64,000 bases of DNA, taken from positions 11,354,988-11,418,987 of the forward strand of contig OY811974.1 of the NCBI GenBank assembly GCA_963681505.1, given 5' to 3'. The translations under genes were made by a program, and so were the position numbers. Position 1 is the stretch's first letter, and every line of letters starts with the position of its first letter. The notes beneath the pieces were generated by a model. The model worked only from the letters and a program-made list of their open reading frames with translations, ran no database searches and had not been told where the DNA came from. Source of the stretch: Eunapius fragilis (Eukaryota > Porifera > Demospongiae > Spongillida > Spongillidae). Shown here one piece after another: positions 44,538 to 56,065 of the stretch.

Positions 44538-47500
44538 TTATTCCCTCTTTCTTAAAGACCTCATTTATGTCCTGGAATGTAGGTCGTTTCTGTATGTTTT
44601 ATTATATAAATCTGAGCTTCACAATAAAAATGTTATTCATTACTTCAGGATAATTGTCCCAGCACCGTTTCATCAAATCTACTAGAAACGGAGGAACATC
44701 GGGGCACTGAGAAATTACATTTTGAACATTGCAAATAATGCAATTCTGTATTATTAACTTGCTTTCCCTTACTTGCTCAAGGCCTAAACCATCCTTTGGC
44801 ACCTTGTGGGTCACTATTTCCCAAAGCAGTATGCCAAACGAGTAAACATCACTAGCACGTGTAGGCTTTAGCTATATGCAGAACAATAATACTTCATGGT
44901 GGTAGCTGCTTTTGTATGTTAAACACACCTCTGGGGCTGACCATATCATGCTACTGGCAGTGCTTGTTGAATCCATAACTTTGAAAACATTTGCATAGCC
45001 AAAATCACTGATCTGATGATAAGAATGCTTGTTAATATTTAGGGCGATTTGTAACTTATAGCTGATTGATACTCACTTTCACAACACCATTAGAAAATAG
45101 AAGCACTGTTGAATATAATAGTCCATACATGCATGCGTCAGATTAATTGCAATAAGTACTAACCATTGGGTGATTTTAAGTTTCCATGAAGTACAGGCTT
45201 AGGAGCATCATAGTGAAGATAGTGCATTCCTGCCCAGGACAAATAAAAATTAACTCCATTAAGTTAATGATAGTCACCTTGTGCAATTTGATTTGCCCAT
45301 GTGATGCTTGTTCCAATGTTGGGGGGTTGAATTTGGACCACATGGTACAACGAATCCTCGGCAAGTTCTGAGAAAAGTACATACATATACATCAATGTCA
45401 ATTATATCATTGCTTTAATTTTCCTACCCATCAGCAACAAAATGTTTTCATTTGAATCTCTTCTAATGTCATATAACTGCATGATGTTTTCATGTCTTAA
45501 CTCTTTCAATGCTGAAAGCTAATGAACCAAGAAATGTTGACTGGATAAGTGGAAAGGTAAATACACATGTAGCTATACCTCTTTCTGTGTAGCAATAGCA
45601 CACTTGCAAGGAGTATTCAATTTCTTCACAGCAATTGATCTTCCATTGTTTTTCAAAACAGCTCTGCATACAGAACTATATCCTACTCCAATGTTCTCTT
45701 TCAGCTCAAAGTCATAGATTTCCTCTGTGCCGCTAATTGATAAAAATGATACTGTACTCTTAGAACATACCTTTTGTTGTTTTGAACTGCATTATAATAT
45801 GTGCATGCTCATGTGGCCATGTTTGTATAGCAGATTTTCCTTTCTTGTTTAGAACATCTGTATTGGCACCCTCTTGGATTAGAAAACATGCCCAAATGAC
45901 TCTTCTGGCTGCTTCTTCATCTGATGGAAGCTTTGATTCAATTTGGAGTTTGTCCTTAATCTTTGGAAAATGGAATTGGTTTTGTATTCAATTGGAAATA
46001 ATATTATGTACATGTACCTTAAGCAGTTGAGGTGTATCTTTTGATGGTGCTTCCATCGTTTGCACCATAAAGGCATAATGGAGGGGAGTATTACCATCCT
46101 TGTCTACAGCATTTATATCAGCACCATAGCGAACCAGCTGCACTGCAATTACCAGTTTTCCAGCAGACAGAGCCACGTGCAGAGCAGTTTTTTCACTGGT
46201 ATTCTTTATATTAAGTTCACAATATTTCTGTATGATGTTTGAAAAAAAAAAAAACTAGAAGTCAATAGTAAGAGGCATGCATATGTAATACACTCATACT
46301 ACTAGTACTGCATTTAGTTAAAATGATTTCTGTTTATCTTTATTAGTGCTCATACTATTGACTAACAAGCCAAATGTAAGTGTTTCACAACAGTTACATC
46401 TTCACATGATTGACATTAAATTACTGCATTGTCTATTTGCTTCAGAAAGTGTGCACATGGGTGCATACTTTACCTTGTTTACAATTCGAATCATTCCTAC
46501 CCCACATTAAACTCAGTGGCTGTAACATTGATGTATATTATTCCACAGTGATATGCTGATTGTAAATTCTGGTCCTGAAATGTACTGCTTATGCAATTAT
46601 AAAAGAGCAGCTTCAATTACAAAAATTTTGTCACTAAACGACACATGTAATAGTTTGTGGACCGCAAATGGAAAGTGGGTAGTAAGTTCATACATAAGTT
46701 TTACTATTCCCAGTGCAATGTAAGGAAACTCCAGGTATTTCACTAGCAGTGTCTAGGGCCTGGCTTTTGAAATTGTGTACAGGTGTGCACACTGTAAAAT
46801 GCACCACACCCATAATGATTTTTGTGTACTTGAAATATGTTCCTGATAGAGGACAGTAAGTACTATTACTTATATCTAATAAGTTCTTTTTTATTTTTTC
46901 TGTTGAGTTTGATAATACAGTGTGTAAACTTGTGCACACTTAGGATACAAAGCTAGTTGTTGAACTATAGTAACAATGGAGCATATGCAACATTCAGCAG
47001 AGCTGCAGAGACTTTCAAGCAACCAATATTAAGCAACCAATGCTCCAAAAACAAGGCCATTGCATTTGATGCATTGCATTTCAATGGATCATGTTGTATT
47101 GTTGTCAGCTATTATTCAACGCATACACCAACAGGTGACAACTGATAGTGATATGCTATGAACTGTCTTGACCATTGTGCACATATCTGTGCTGAATCTT
47201 GCCCTGATGTGTGTGATACATGTGAATCTTTGTGATTATACAATCACACCAGTCATATGTAAGAAAGATTTTATATTGTCCATGCATGTGGCTTCCTGAA
47301 CGCAATGCTCCTCTGACAATGCATAGATGCATGACACATTATTTATACATGTATACATGCATGGTGTGCAATTTACATCATCTAATTGAAGGTATGCAAT
47401 GATACCTATTATTCCATGCATGTTCTGCAGTTATAATTCATCATAGTTGATACAACTCACTGAATCAGCCAGAGCATTGACAACGTCGATTTTGCCATTC

Positions 47501-48636
47501 AGAGCAGCCAAGTGCAGCATCGTATCTCCATTGTCTATCTTGGTGTTGATGAATCGTGGGGTGAGTTTGATGAACATTTTGACAATACTGGTGACATATA
47601 TGACAGATCAGTCAATAATAATTTTATTCACTAGAGTCTAATAAAATGATGTAAACATAATAGAGCAGCACCACTTACGGTGTCAATCCTCTTTCTGCAG
47701 CTTCATGCATTGCAGTGAAAAACTTTGCATTCTTTATGATTGGACATACTTTATCCGAGGCTTCCAGAAGTAATGAAAGGCACTGAACTTTCTGATTTAT
47801 TACAGCATGATGAAGAGCTGTTTGTCCATCTTTGTCCTGTTTGCAAGATACAGAAGTAGAATGTTTTATTTCACACAGTTCAGTTTGTTTACCTGCTGCT
47901 GGGGATCAATGCTTGTTTGTTTCAAGAATATTCTAGTGGCCTTTTGGTTTCCATTTGATACAGCTATCATAAGAGGTGTAATACCATTGTTGTTTTTTGC
48001 ATTGATATTTGCACCAGCATTTAGCAAACATTCAGCAATTTCTTCATTATAACTATAGAATAAAAATATGTAACTTAAACTTATAATTTTTCTGATTAAT
48101 AGAGGTACCGATGTGCCACATTGTGGAGTGGTGTGTCTCCAACTTCATCCTATAATTTGAAACAATTATTATTGATGCTTTAGCAAAATAGATCTGTTGC
48201 ATTACTGTTATTTCAAGTTTGGGGTTGAACTTCAGAATAATTTTCAACACATTTAACTTATTTGCATCCACAGCAAAGTGAAGAGCTGACTTGTTAGAAA
48301 CTTGTTCATTGACCTGAAAGAAGATTATTTCATTTATGGCAGTATATGCTCTTTTAAAAGCTCATCAATGTGTAAATAAATAAGCAAACATTAATTATAT
48401 ACGATTGCATTTGAAATGCATAATAATGGTACTTTAGGGATGTAATAGCGTCTAAATATTTCTGTAGGGAATTTTTTCAAACATACCAGAATTGGATTTG
48501 CTTTTAATATTTTTTCAACTTCATCTGCATCTCCAGACAGAATCCATTGCATTAGTAGCTCCACTGGTTTTTTCTCATCAACATCTGTGTGTTCGTTTAC
48601 CATTCCAATTGTTGCAAATGAATACAATTCCTTCAT
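44538..48636 (-). CDS. Ankyrin-repeat protein with C-terminal TKL-like pseudokinase domain, about 16 exons
   Basis: The gene starts at ATG 48636 (MKELYSFATIGMVNEHTD). Eight exons encode ankyrin repeats: 48636-48487, 48313-48206 (NKSALHFAVDANKLNVLKI), 48149-48109, 48052-47893 (GITPLMIAVSNGNQKATRI), 47836-47679 (DGQTALHHAVINQKVQCL), 47587-47461 (NGDTMLHLAALNGKIDVVNA), 46227-46018 (DKDGNTPLHYAF) and 45960-45771. Their phases fit throughout. The kinase part follows: GVGYSSVCRAV loop and IAVKKL (45724-45579), ELRHENIMQLYD (about 45519-45428), 45369-45279, HYDAPKPVLHGNLKSPN (about 45227-45165), a short exon near 45100, ISDFGYANV and WSAPE (about 45010-44930), SDVYSFGILLWEIVT and CPDVPPFLVDLMKRCW (about 44870-44650), then RPTFQDINEVFKKEGIK (about 44590-44538). 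The catalytic HRD is HGN, so the Asp base is lost while VAVK Lys, DFG and APE remain. A donor after the last exon means more coding may follow. Confidence 0.85.
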
Positions 48637-48719
48637 ACACTAAACATTCTTTTGAATATTCAGAACTATAATTATAATTTTAAGGGACAGAAAATGTCAC
48701 CCTTTAATACTTCATTTTT

Positions 48720-48930
48720 GAATTGCTATACCTTCCGAAGGCTAAACGTTATCGACTTCCTATTTCCAAATGTTCATACTACACCATTCTCTATGATAAA
48801 GTACATTTTGGAGTCTTGCACTAGCTCCACGCCAGTATTGCAAAACGTTCGAGGGTTCAGACCCGCCATAACTTTAGGTAGCAGCAATCAAATCTCTTCA
48901 AATTCGGATTGTAGGTAGAGAGGTCCTATA
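48720..48930. repeat. Inverted duplicate upstream of the ankyrin-kinase gene, copy 1
   Basis: GCTATACCTTCCGAAGGCTA, the ATTTTGGAGTCTTGCACTAG region, CTCCACGCCA, CGCCATAACTTTAGGT and GAGGTCCTATA recur in inverted order at about 50586-50855. It starts about 90 bp upstream of the kinase ATG, so it may carry promoter sequence. Confidence 0.8.
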
Positions 48931-48974
48931 TCTATTGATTTTGTTCTTTTTGTATGCCATCCGTTACGGTAATA

Positions 48975-49111
48975 CAGTTCAACAAACTACGTGCACTTTT
49001 TCCCGCTCGATTCGCGGCAATGATTTTGGAAAATTGCGTTCCGCTAAATGTAGGTTGCTATATCATCGGCGCTAATTGAGCGGGAAAATGTGCACGTTGT
49101 TTGTTGAACTG
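48975..49111. mobile_element. 137-bp TA-flanked MITE (Tc1/mariner type)
   Basis: CAGTTCAACAAAC, then GTGCAC and TTTCCCGCTC at the left are inverted at the right (GAGCGGGAAAATGTGCAC, then GTTTGTTGAACTG). TA flanks both ends. It lies exactly against the end of R copy 4. Confidence 0.85.
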
Positions 49112-49566
49112 TATCGAGAGTTACATATAGGATTTGACCCCGATTATGAATGTCATTAAAAAACGCGACCCGCTTCTAACAAGACTCCCGACGAGCGGAT
49201 GGCGTACCTTGTTATCGTCGTCGTACAAGAAGGCAACAACAAGCAGTTTCGTGTTTGTTTGATGTCACAAAACCGCGTGGTTGTAGAGAACAAAACAATT
49301 TTCGAAACTCGTACCCAGTCCCACGTATTCTCGTTCTTCTTCTTCTTGTTCTTCGCATAACTCGGGATAGGAACACTTTTAAGAAATGAAAATCACACCA
49401 ATGGCTTCAGAATTCGTTGGCATTTTCGCTTCTGTGGTCAAAACGTCTCGAGGCTACATGACATATATCGGTGGTTGTGTTAGCAAATCACGTATAGCTT
49501 ACTGCACTGACAAGACTCGGATAGGTCCTACTTTGCTCTTTATACGAAGTACTAGCAGTATACATC
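49112..49566 (+). repeat. Repeat R, copy 4
   Basis: It begins TATCGAGAGTTACATATAGG and ends near CTAGCAGTATACAT. It holds the GACGAGCGGATGGCGTACCT and CATAACTCGGGATAGGAACA blocks. The arm of the end hairpin is shortened compared with copies 2, 3 and 5. Short frames through it are not supported as genes. Confidence 0.85.
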
Positions 49567-49732
49567 ATGTAACCAAATGTGTACGGTCTGGGCACTACAC
49601 GTAGTAACTTTGGCGGTTATGTATTTTTAATAACGTGCACGTGCGTACTATAATCATTCTTGTTATTCGATCGTTGTAGGTTTGACGCTCTTTGTACCTT
49701 AGTGAAGTTGTTTTTTCTTTTTTTTTTTCAAA

Positions 49733-50193
49733 ATGCCTTCACGTCAGGAAAAGAAGAAAGCCAAACGACGAGCATAGTACCTCAAAACTAGAGACGACGT
49801 ATTAGATCCAGCCCGAGCGGAACTACAAAGCAGAACCTGAAAAGAAGCTGGCCTCTCAACGTGAAAACTATCGAGCAGAGCCTGAAAAGAAACGGATCTC
49901 TCTCGACGCGCAAGGTATCGAGATGCGATTAGTGGGGGGGGGGGGGGGGGGGGGGGGAAAGGGTGCTGTCTGCTTCTGGCCCGATACAAAATGCGTTCGT
50001 GGGTTCGATCGCGCTGGGGCGACAATTAATAACCTCTCTTCTATTTCGGCCGCCCTTTAAAGCCCCCTCAGATCCTGAAAAGGAACGGACCTCTCGACGT
50101 GCAAGGTATCGAGCAGATCCTGAAAAAAGACAGCGATATTGCCATAGTCCTGAACGTGCATCTCGCTCGGCGAAAAGAGTTAAGTCACTCAAA
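49733..50193 (+). pseudogene. First-exon relic of an Arg-rich repeat protein (ARYRADPEK units)
   Basis: It starts MPSRQEKKKAKRRA after an A/T-rich leader, breaks off at once, and resumes in other frames with ARAEL, then ERTSRRARYRADPEKRQRY and SPERASRSAKRVKSLKG, and a donor-like ggtatg near 50194. The unit R-x-x-R-Y-x-x-D-P-E-K is repeated. A poly-G run at 49933-49957 and about 45 bp of the G-rich element (GGTGCTGTCTGCTTCTGGCC) are inserted. A matching relic lies at 34.79-34.92 kb on the minus strand. Function unknown; it may be the first gene of the mobile element that R terminates. Confidence 0.5.
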
Positions 50194-50278
50194 GGTATGT
50201 CGTACCTTTACAACCTCCCTCTCATATCAAGATGGATTACTTACGGCTCATAATCGGGTATGAATAAAAATCAATGAA

Positions 50279-50572
50279 ACAAGTAAATAAAAAACATTCT
50301 CTATGAGAAAGTTGGTGACATATAGGATTTGAAGGCAATGGTGGTGTAAAAAGGAAGGAAACAAGGGTCTAGTAAAAAGGGAAAATGGAATAGTCCTATA
50401 TTTAGCACATTTCTATATGCAGGATATAGTATGTTGTTCGTGTGCTAAATATAGGACTATTCCATTTTCCCGTATTACTAGACCCTTGTTTCCTTCCTTT
50501 TTACACCACCATTGCCTTCAAATCCTATATGCCACCAACTTTCTCATAGAGAATGTTTTTTTATTTACTTGT
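50279..50572. mobile_element. Hairpin MITE, family H1, copy 5
   Basis: Complete, with both ends, inner tract TAGCACATTTCTATATGCAG and near-complete pairing of the arms. Confidence 0.95.
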
Positions 50573-50585
50573 AAATATTTACGAA

Positions 50586-50855
50586 CAGTACAAATACATA
50601 TGTATAGGACCTCTATACCTATAAACCGATTTGAAGCGACTTGATTACTTATACCTAAAGTTATACCTAAAGTTAGTTTAAAGTTAAAGTTAAACCTAAA
50701 GTTATGGCGGCTTGAACCCGGTCGGGCATCGAACTTTGCAATATTGGCGTGGAGCAAGTCTAAGACTCCAAAATGTAATCTGTCATAGAGAAATGGTGCA
50801 GTATTAACTGTTGAAATTAGGAAGTCAATAGCGTTTAACCTTCCGAAGATATAGC
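50586..50855. repeat. Inverted duplicate of the ankyrin-kinase upstream region, copy 2
   Basis: The reverse complement of 48720-48930 with an added run of AAAGTTA-type units (about 50656-50700). The frame on its minus strand is not supported as a gene. Confidence 0.8.
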
Positions 50856-50908
50856 GATTCAAACAAGAAGCATTTTTATATAATTACAATGTTAAAAAAT
50901 TTATTTAA

Positions 50909-51136
50909 ACAAGTAAATAAAAACATTCTCTCTGAGAAAGTTGGTGGGATATAGGTTTTTTGCAGGCAAATAGTATACTGGTGTAAAAAGCAAGGAAACA
51001 AGTTTTATCAGAAGGGAAAATGTAATAGTCCTATGTTTAGCACACTTCGACTAAGTCATATGCTGTTTCTGTGCTAAATATAGGACTATTACATTTACCT
51101 TTCTGATAAAACTTGTTTCCTTGCTTTTTACACCAG
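50909..51136. mobile_element. Hairpin MITE, family H1, copy 6 (right end missing)
   Basis: The left end ACAAGTAAATAAAAACATTC is intact. The right arm breaks off after TTTTTACACCAG, exactly where R copy 5 begins, so R or its mobilisation cut it. Confidence 0.9.
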
Positions 51137-51308
51137 TATCGAGAGTTACGTTAACTCTCATATAGGATTTGACCCCGATTATGAATGTCATTAAAAAAAC
51201 GCGACCCGCTTCTAACAAGACTCCCGACGAGCGGATGGCTTACCTTGTTATCGTCGTCGTACAAGAAGGCAACAACAAGCAGTTTCGTGTTTGTTTGATG
51301 TCACAAAA

Positions 51309-51807
51309 CAGCGGCGGATACAGGTTTTGGGGGGGGGGGGGGGCACGGATGGTGGGTGTGGCTGGGGGTGGGGTCGGCTTCTGGCCCGATACGAAAAGCG
51401 GGGGGGGGGGGGGGGGGGGTGCTGTCGGTTTATGGCCCGATACGAGGAGCGGGGGGGGGGGGGGGGGGGTGCTGTCGGTTTATGGCCCGATACGAGGAGC
51501 GGGGGGGGGGGGGGGGGGGGGTGCTGTCGGATTCTGGCCCAAAACGAAGAGCGGGGGGGGGGGGGGGGGGGGGTGCTGTTGGTTTCTGGCCCGATACGAA
51601 GGGCGGGGGGGGGGGAAGTATGATCGCGTATCGGGGGGCCCGGGATATAGTACAGTAGTAGAGTTCATGCGTGCGGATATCAATAGACAGCGCAATCGTG
51701 CAGCTATATTATAAAATGCGGCCCGAAAAGTTATGAATTTATTAATGAAGGGGGGGGGGGGGGGGGGGGCACGTGCCCCGAGTGCCCCCCCCCTGGATCC
51801 GCCGCTG
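51309..51807. mobile_element. 499-bp element with CAGCGGCGG ends and a G-tract minisatellite
   Basis: The ends CAGCGGCGGATACAGG and CCTGGATCCGCCGCTG are inverted and flanked by CAAAA (51304-51308 and 51808-51812). Inside, a unit of about 57 bp (GTGCTGTCGGTTTATGGCCC, GATACGAGGAGC, then 17-20 G) is repeated about five times between 51372 and 51615. A near-palindrome of poly-G, GCACGTGCCCC and poly-C lies near the right end. Open frames rich in Gly are by-products. R copy 4 is the empty site. Confidence 0.85.
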
Positions 51808-51871
51808 CAAAACCGCGTGGTTGTAGAGAACAAAACAATTTTTGAAACTCGTACCCAGTCCCACGTATTTC

Positions 51872-51955
51872 TCTTCTTCTTCTTCTTCTTCTTCTTCTTC
51901 TTCTTCTTCTTCTTCTTCTTCTTCTTCTTCTTCTTCTTCTTCTTCTTCTTCTTGT
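51872..51955. repeat. (TTC)n microsatellite
   Basis: About 28 TTC units, expanded from the short TTC tract that R copy 4 has at 49331-49352. Confidence 0.95.
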
Positions 51956-52267
51956 TCTTGACCACGCATAACTCGGGATAGGAACACTTTTAAGAAATGA
52001 AAATCACACCAATGGCTTCAGAATTCGCTGGCATTTTCGCTTCTGTGGTCAAAACGTCTCGAGGCTACATGACATATATCGGTGGTTGTGTTAGCAAATC
52101 ACGTATAGCTTACTGCACTGACACGACTCGGATAGGTCCTACGTCGCTCTTTATACGAAGTACTAGCAGTATACATTGTAGCGGTACTTTGTTAATTTGA
52201 TTTGTATGAATGCGTCACGTGGGAGAATTATTGAGGCTGTTCAACATTGGTGACCCTGACGTGAGAC

Positions 52268-53062
52268 ATGTCTCTCGAACACGACACTTCAACTACTCCG
52301 GAGTGCATTTCGACCGTAGCACTGAAACTGCCGCCCTTTTGGCCTTCAGACCCGCAGCTGTGGTTTGCACAGGTTGAAGCACAATTTCAACTTCGCGGTA
52401 TTTCTGCCGAGAGGACAAAGTTTGATCACGTGATCGCGTCTCTCTCACCGGAAAGCGCCTCAGAGGTACGGGACTTGATTCTTTCTCCCCCTTCATCGCA
52501 ACCCTATGATGAACTGCGCAGGCAGTTGATACAGCGAACCTCACAATCGGAGCGTCGCCGTCTTCAGACATTGTTGGGTACCCACGACTTTGGGGATCTT
52601 ACTCCCACACGTCTTTTGAGGAAGATGAGGCAGTTACAGGGCGATGCGGCTGAAAACGCGGATGGCCCGTTGTTTCGTGAATTGTTCCTTCAGCGCCTCC
52701 CTGTCAACATACGGGTGGTTTTGGCATCTCTTGATAGTTCTCTCTCATTAGAAGAATTAGCTGAGCGAGCGGATCGTATGGCAGAAACTGGTTCCTTTTC
52801 TACAACTACCTCTACAGTGGCATCTGTTAGTGGAACTCAGGATGGTGAAATCAATCGTCTTCGGGCTGACATGGCTGATCTCAAAAAGCTTTTCCAAACG
52901 TTCACCACCTCATCTCCTGGAGGCAAGCCGAAGAAAGTGAAGAAAGTGTCAAAGACTGAACCAGAGCCACCACTCTGCTGGTATCATCTCCGTTTTGGTA
53001 TGGCTGCTCAGAAATGTAAACCTCCTTGCTCGTGGGCGGGAAACTACAGGGCCGGGCACTGA
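52268..53062 (+). pseudogene. gag of Gypsy fossil 3
   Basis: The N-terminal text ALKLPPFWPSDPQLWFAQVE with AQFQLRGISAERTKF is the typical start of capsid-like Gag in this Gypsy group. A Lys-rich segment and a short Cys/His cluster (CWYH, then CKPPC) end it. Gag would form the particle around the RNA. Recorded as part of a fossil. Confidence 0.85.
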
Positions 53063-56000
53063 CGGCGGCGCAGGTCCCTGGCCACTCTCCTTTTAGTCGC
53101 CTATTTTTTGTCACTGACTGTACTACAGGTGTGCGTTTTTTAATTGACACTGGAGCAGAGGTTAGTGTCATTCCCCCATTACCAAATGATCGTGCCAAAC
53201 AGCAGAGTGATGTGGTATTACGTGCTGCCAACGACTCTATTATACATACATTTGGTACTCGTTCCCACACCTTGGACTTGGGACTTCACCAGAAGTTTCA
53301 ATGGGTATTTATTGTTGCAGATGTGAAGAGACCCATCCTTGGTGTAGATTTCTTGCGTCATTATAATCTTTTGGTAGACGTTACACGGCAGAGACTTTTG
53401 CACATCCCTACACAAACACTGATCCTGGGAGTCACATCGGAAGTGCTATCATTGTGTCTCACAGTATCCTCCACTCCTCCTTCTAATCACTATGCGACCA
53501 TACTGCAAGATTTTCCATCTGTAACACGTTCACTAAATGCCGATCGACCAGTGAAGCACAATGTGACACATCACATCACCACTAATTGTCCACCGGTTCA
53601 CGCCCGAGCTCGTCGTCTAGCACCAGAACGTTTGCTTATAGCTCGCAAGGAATTTGACCACATGCTTCAGTTAGGGATTATACGACCCTCATCCAGTGCT
53701 TGGTCTTCTCCGCTGCACATGGTTCCGAAGAAAACACCTGGAGAGTGGCGGCCTTGCGGTGACTACAGGGCATTAAACACGGCAACAGTCCCTGATCGTT
53801 ATCCTATACCACACATTCAGGACTTTACAACCATGTTGTTTGGAGCTACGATCTTTTCAAAGCTGGATCTTGTCCGAGCTTATAACCAGATTCCAGTGGA
53901 ACCAGCTGATATTCCTAAGACAGCTGTGATTACACCATTCGGGCTGTTCGAATTTGTACGTATGCCGTTTGGCTTGCGTAATGCCGCTCAGACATTCCAA
54001 CGTTTCATCGATGAAGTACTACGGGGTTTATCATTTGCCTACGCTTACGTGGATGACGCTCTTGTTGCCAGCAAGTCTGCAGAGGAACATAAGGATCACT
54101 TGCGTCAGGTTCTGCAGCGTTTTCATGATCATGGGGTGATCATCAATCCGGCAAAATGCGTGTTTGGTGCCAGTGAGCTGGAATTTCTTGGGCACAAGGT
54201 GGACAAGGATGGTATTCGGCCCTTGGATGAACGGGTCACTGCAATCCGTGAATTTCCTTGTCCCTCTTCACGTCGTAAGCTTCAAGAGTTTTTAGGCATG
54301 ATTAATTTTTATCATCGTTTTATCCCACTTTGCGCTGCAATTCTGCAACCGCTCCACCAGCTGCTGTCATGTGCATCAAGCCTTATCATGGACCACCCAG
54401 GCCGACGCTTCTTTTGCAGCTGTTAAAGACGCACTTGTTCATCCATCACTCTTGTTTCATCCCAAGCCGGACGCCCCACTGTGTATCATGGCGGATGCAT
54501 CTGACAAAGCGATGGGAGCAGTCTTGCAACAACAGCTCAAACGAGAATGGCATCCAATCGCCTATTTTTCAAAGAAATTCAAACCAATGGAAATGCGTAA
54601 TAGTACATTTGACAGGGAGCTTTTGGCGGTTCATGCGGCCATTAAACATTTCAGGCATTTTGTGGAAGGCCGAACATTTCACATTCTGACAGACCATAAA
54701 CCGCTATCGTTTGCTCTAAAGTCACACTCTACTAATCACTCTCCACGACAGGTTCGGCAACTTGATTTCATTGCTCAGTTCACCTCAGATATTCGGCACA
54801 TTAAAGGAGAAGATAATCCAGTTGCTGATGCCTTGTCTCGATGCTGTATTGATGCACTGTCTGTTGTTGGTGTTGAGGGCATTGATTTCGAACAAATGGC
54901 TGTTGCTCAGAAAGAGGATACAGAAATTATGTCTTCACGGTTTTGCTCCTTAACCATCAAGCCTTTTCCTTTACAGTCAGATACTGTCTTACTTTGTTAC
55001 ATTTCCACTGGAGTTCCACGGCCTTTGGTTCCCCTTAGCCTTCAACGAACAGTTTTCTGTGCACTTCACTCTCTTGCTCATCCTGGAATACGTGCTACCC
55101 AACGGCTCGTTAGTGCACGTTTTGTTTGGCCCCATCTCAATACGGATGTCAGGAATTGGGCACGGTCTTGTGTCCAATGTCAGCGAATAATTATGCAACG
55201 TCACGTCTCTGCACCTATCGGGACATTCGCCTTGCCAGATACGAGGTTCAGCCACATCCATGTGGATATTGTGGGTCCGCTACCCACTGTGCAAGGGTTT
55301 AGGTACCTTCTGACTGTTGTGAATCGGTTCACTCGTTGGCAAGAAGCCATTCCATTGATGGATATCACAGCATCTTCTGTGGCTCGGGCTTTTGTTTCTG
55401 GGTGGATCTCACGGTTTGGAGTTCCTGCAATGCTTACTACTGATCGAGGTAGCCAATTTGAATCTGGTTTGGTGAAGGAGCTTACATCTCTGTTGGGTTG
55501 TACCCGGATACGTACCACGGCATATCATCCCTCTGCTAATGGCCTAGTTGAACGTTTCCACCGACAGCTCAAGCCTTCGCTCACGGCAGTCAAAGAAACC
55601 ACTGGTACCAATTGGGTTGATCCACTACCTCTAGTTCTTCTCGGACTTCGAACAACTCTCAAGCAAGATTTAAATTGCAGCACTGCGGAACTTGTGTATG
55701 GCACGACTTTGCGCATACCTGGTGAATTTGTTTCTCCTAGCCCTGACAATCTTGCAGCAGATCCGACCACATATGTTACACAGTTAAAGAGGACTATGGC
55801 CTCTCTACGGGCTACAGCTCCACGCACAAACAACCATCAGGTTCCTTTCATGCCAAATGATCTCGTGACCTGTCCTTATGTTTTCGTTCGGCATGATGCC
55901 GTCCGAGCACCTTTGCAGGCTCCTTATGATAGACCATTTAAGGTTCTTCAACGAACTGAGAAACATTTCACTTTGGACATGAACAGCAGACATGAAGTTA

Positions 56001-56065
56001 TTTCTGTTGACCGTTTAAAGCCTGCTTATGTCGACACCACTTCATATCCTCAGTTACCCGCTTAG
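53026..56065 (+). pseudogene. pol of Gypsy fossil 3 (PR, RT, RNase H, IN)
   Basis: Protease: [14 protein letters not shown]. Reverse transcriptase: [42 protein letters not shown] and YVDDALVA. RNase H: LCIMADASDKAMGAVL and ILTDHKPLSFAL. Integrase: HPGIRATQRLV, then CVQCQR, IHVDIVGPLP, LTTDRGSQFES and YHPSANGLVERFHRQLK. The domain order is that of Ty3/Gypsy. In this family gag and pol commonly lie in different frames linked by a programmed shift. A protease reading frame that begins before gag ends would fit that. Confidence 0.88.

Larger units (their letters stand above)
51137..52176 (+). repeat. Repeat R, copy 5 (carries a nested G-rich element and a TTC microsatellite)
   Basis: It starts TATCGAGAGTTACGTTAACTC and ends CTAGCAGTATACAT against the Gypsy LTR. 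It is close to copy 4 outside the insert at 51309-51807 and the expanded (TTC)n tract at about 51872-51955. Confidence 0.85.

Noticed and set aside
51169-51965. Gly-rich and Lys/Glu-rich frames up to 181 residues
   Set aside because: They translate G runs and the TTC microsatellite in repeat R. They lack a conserved start or domain.
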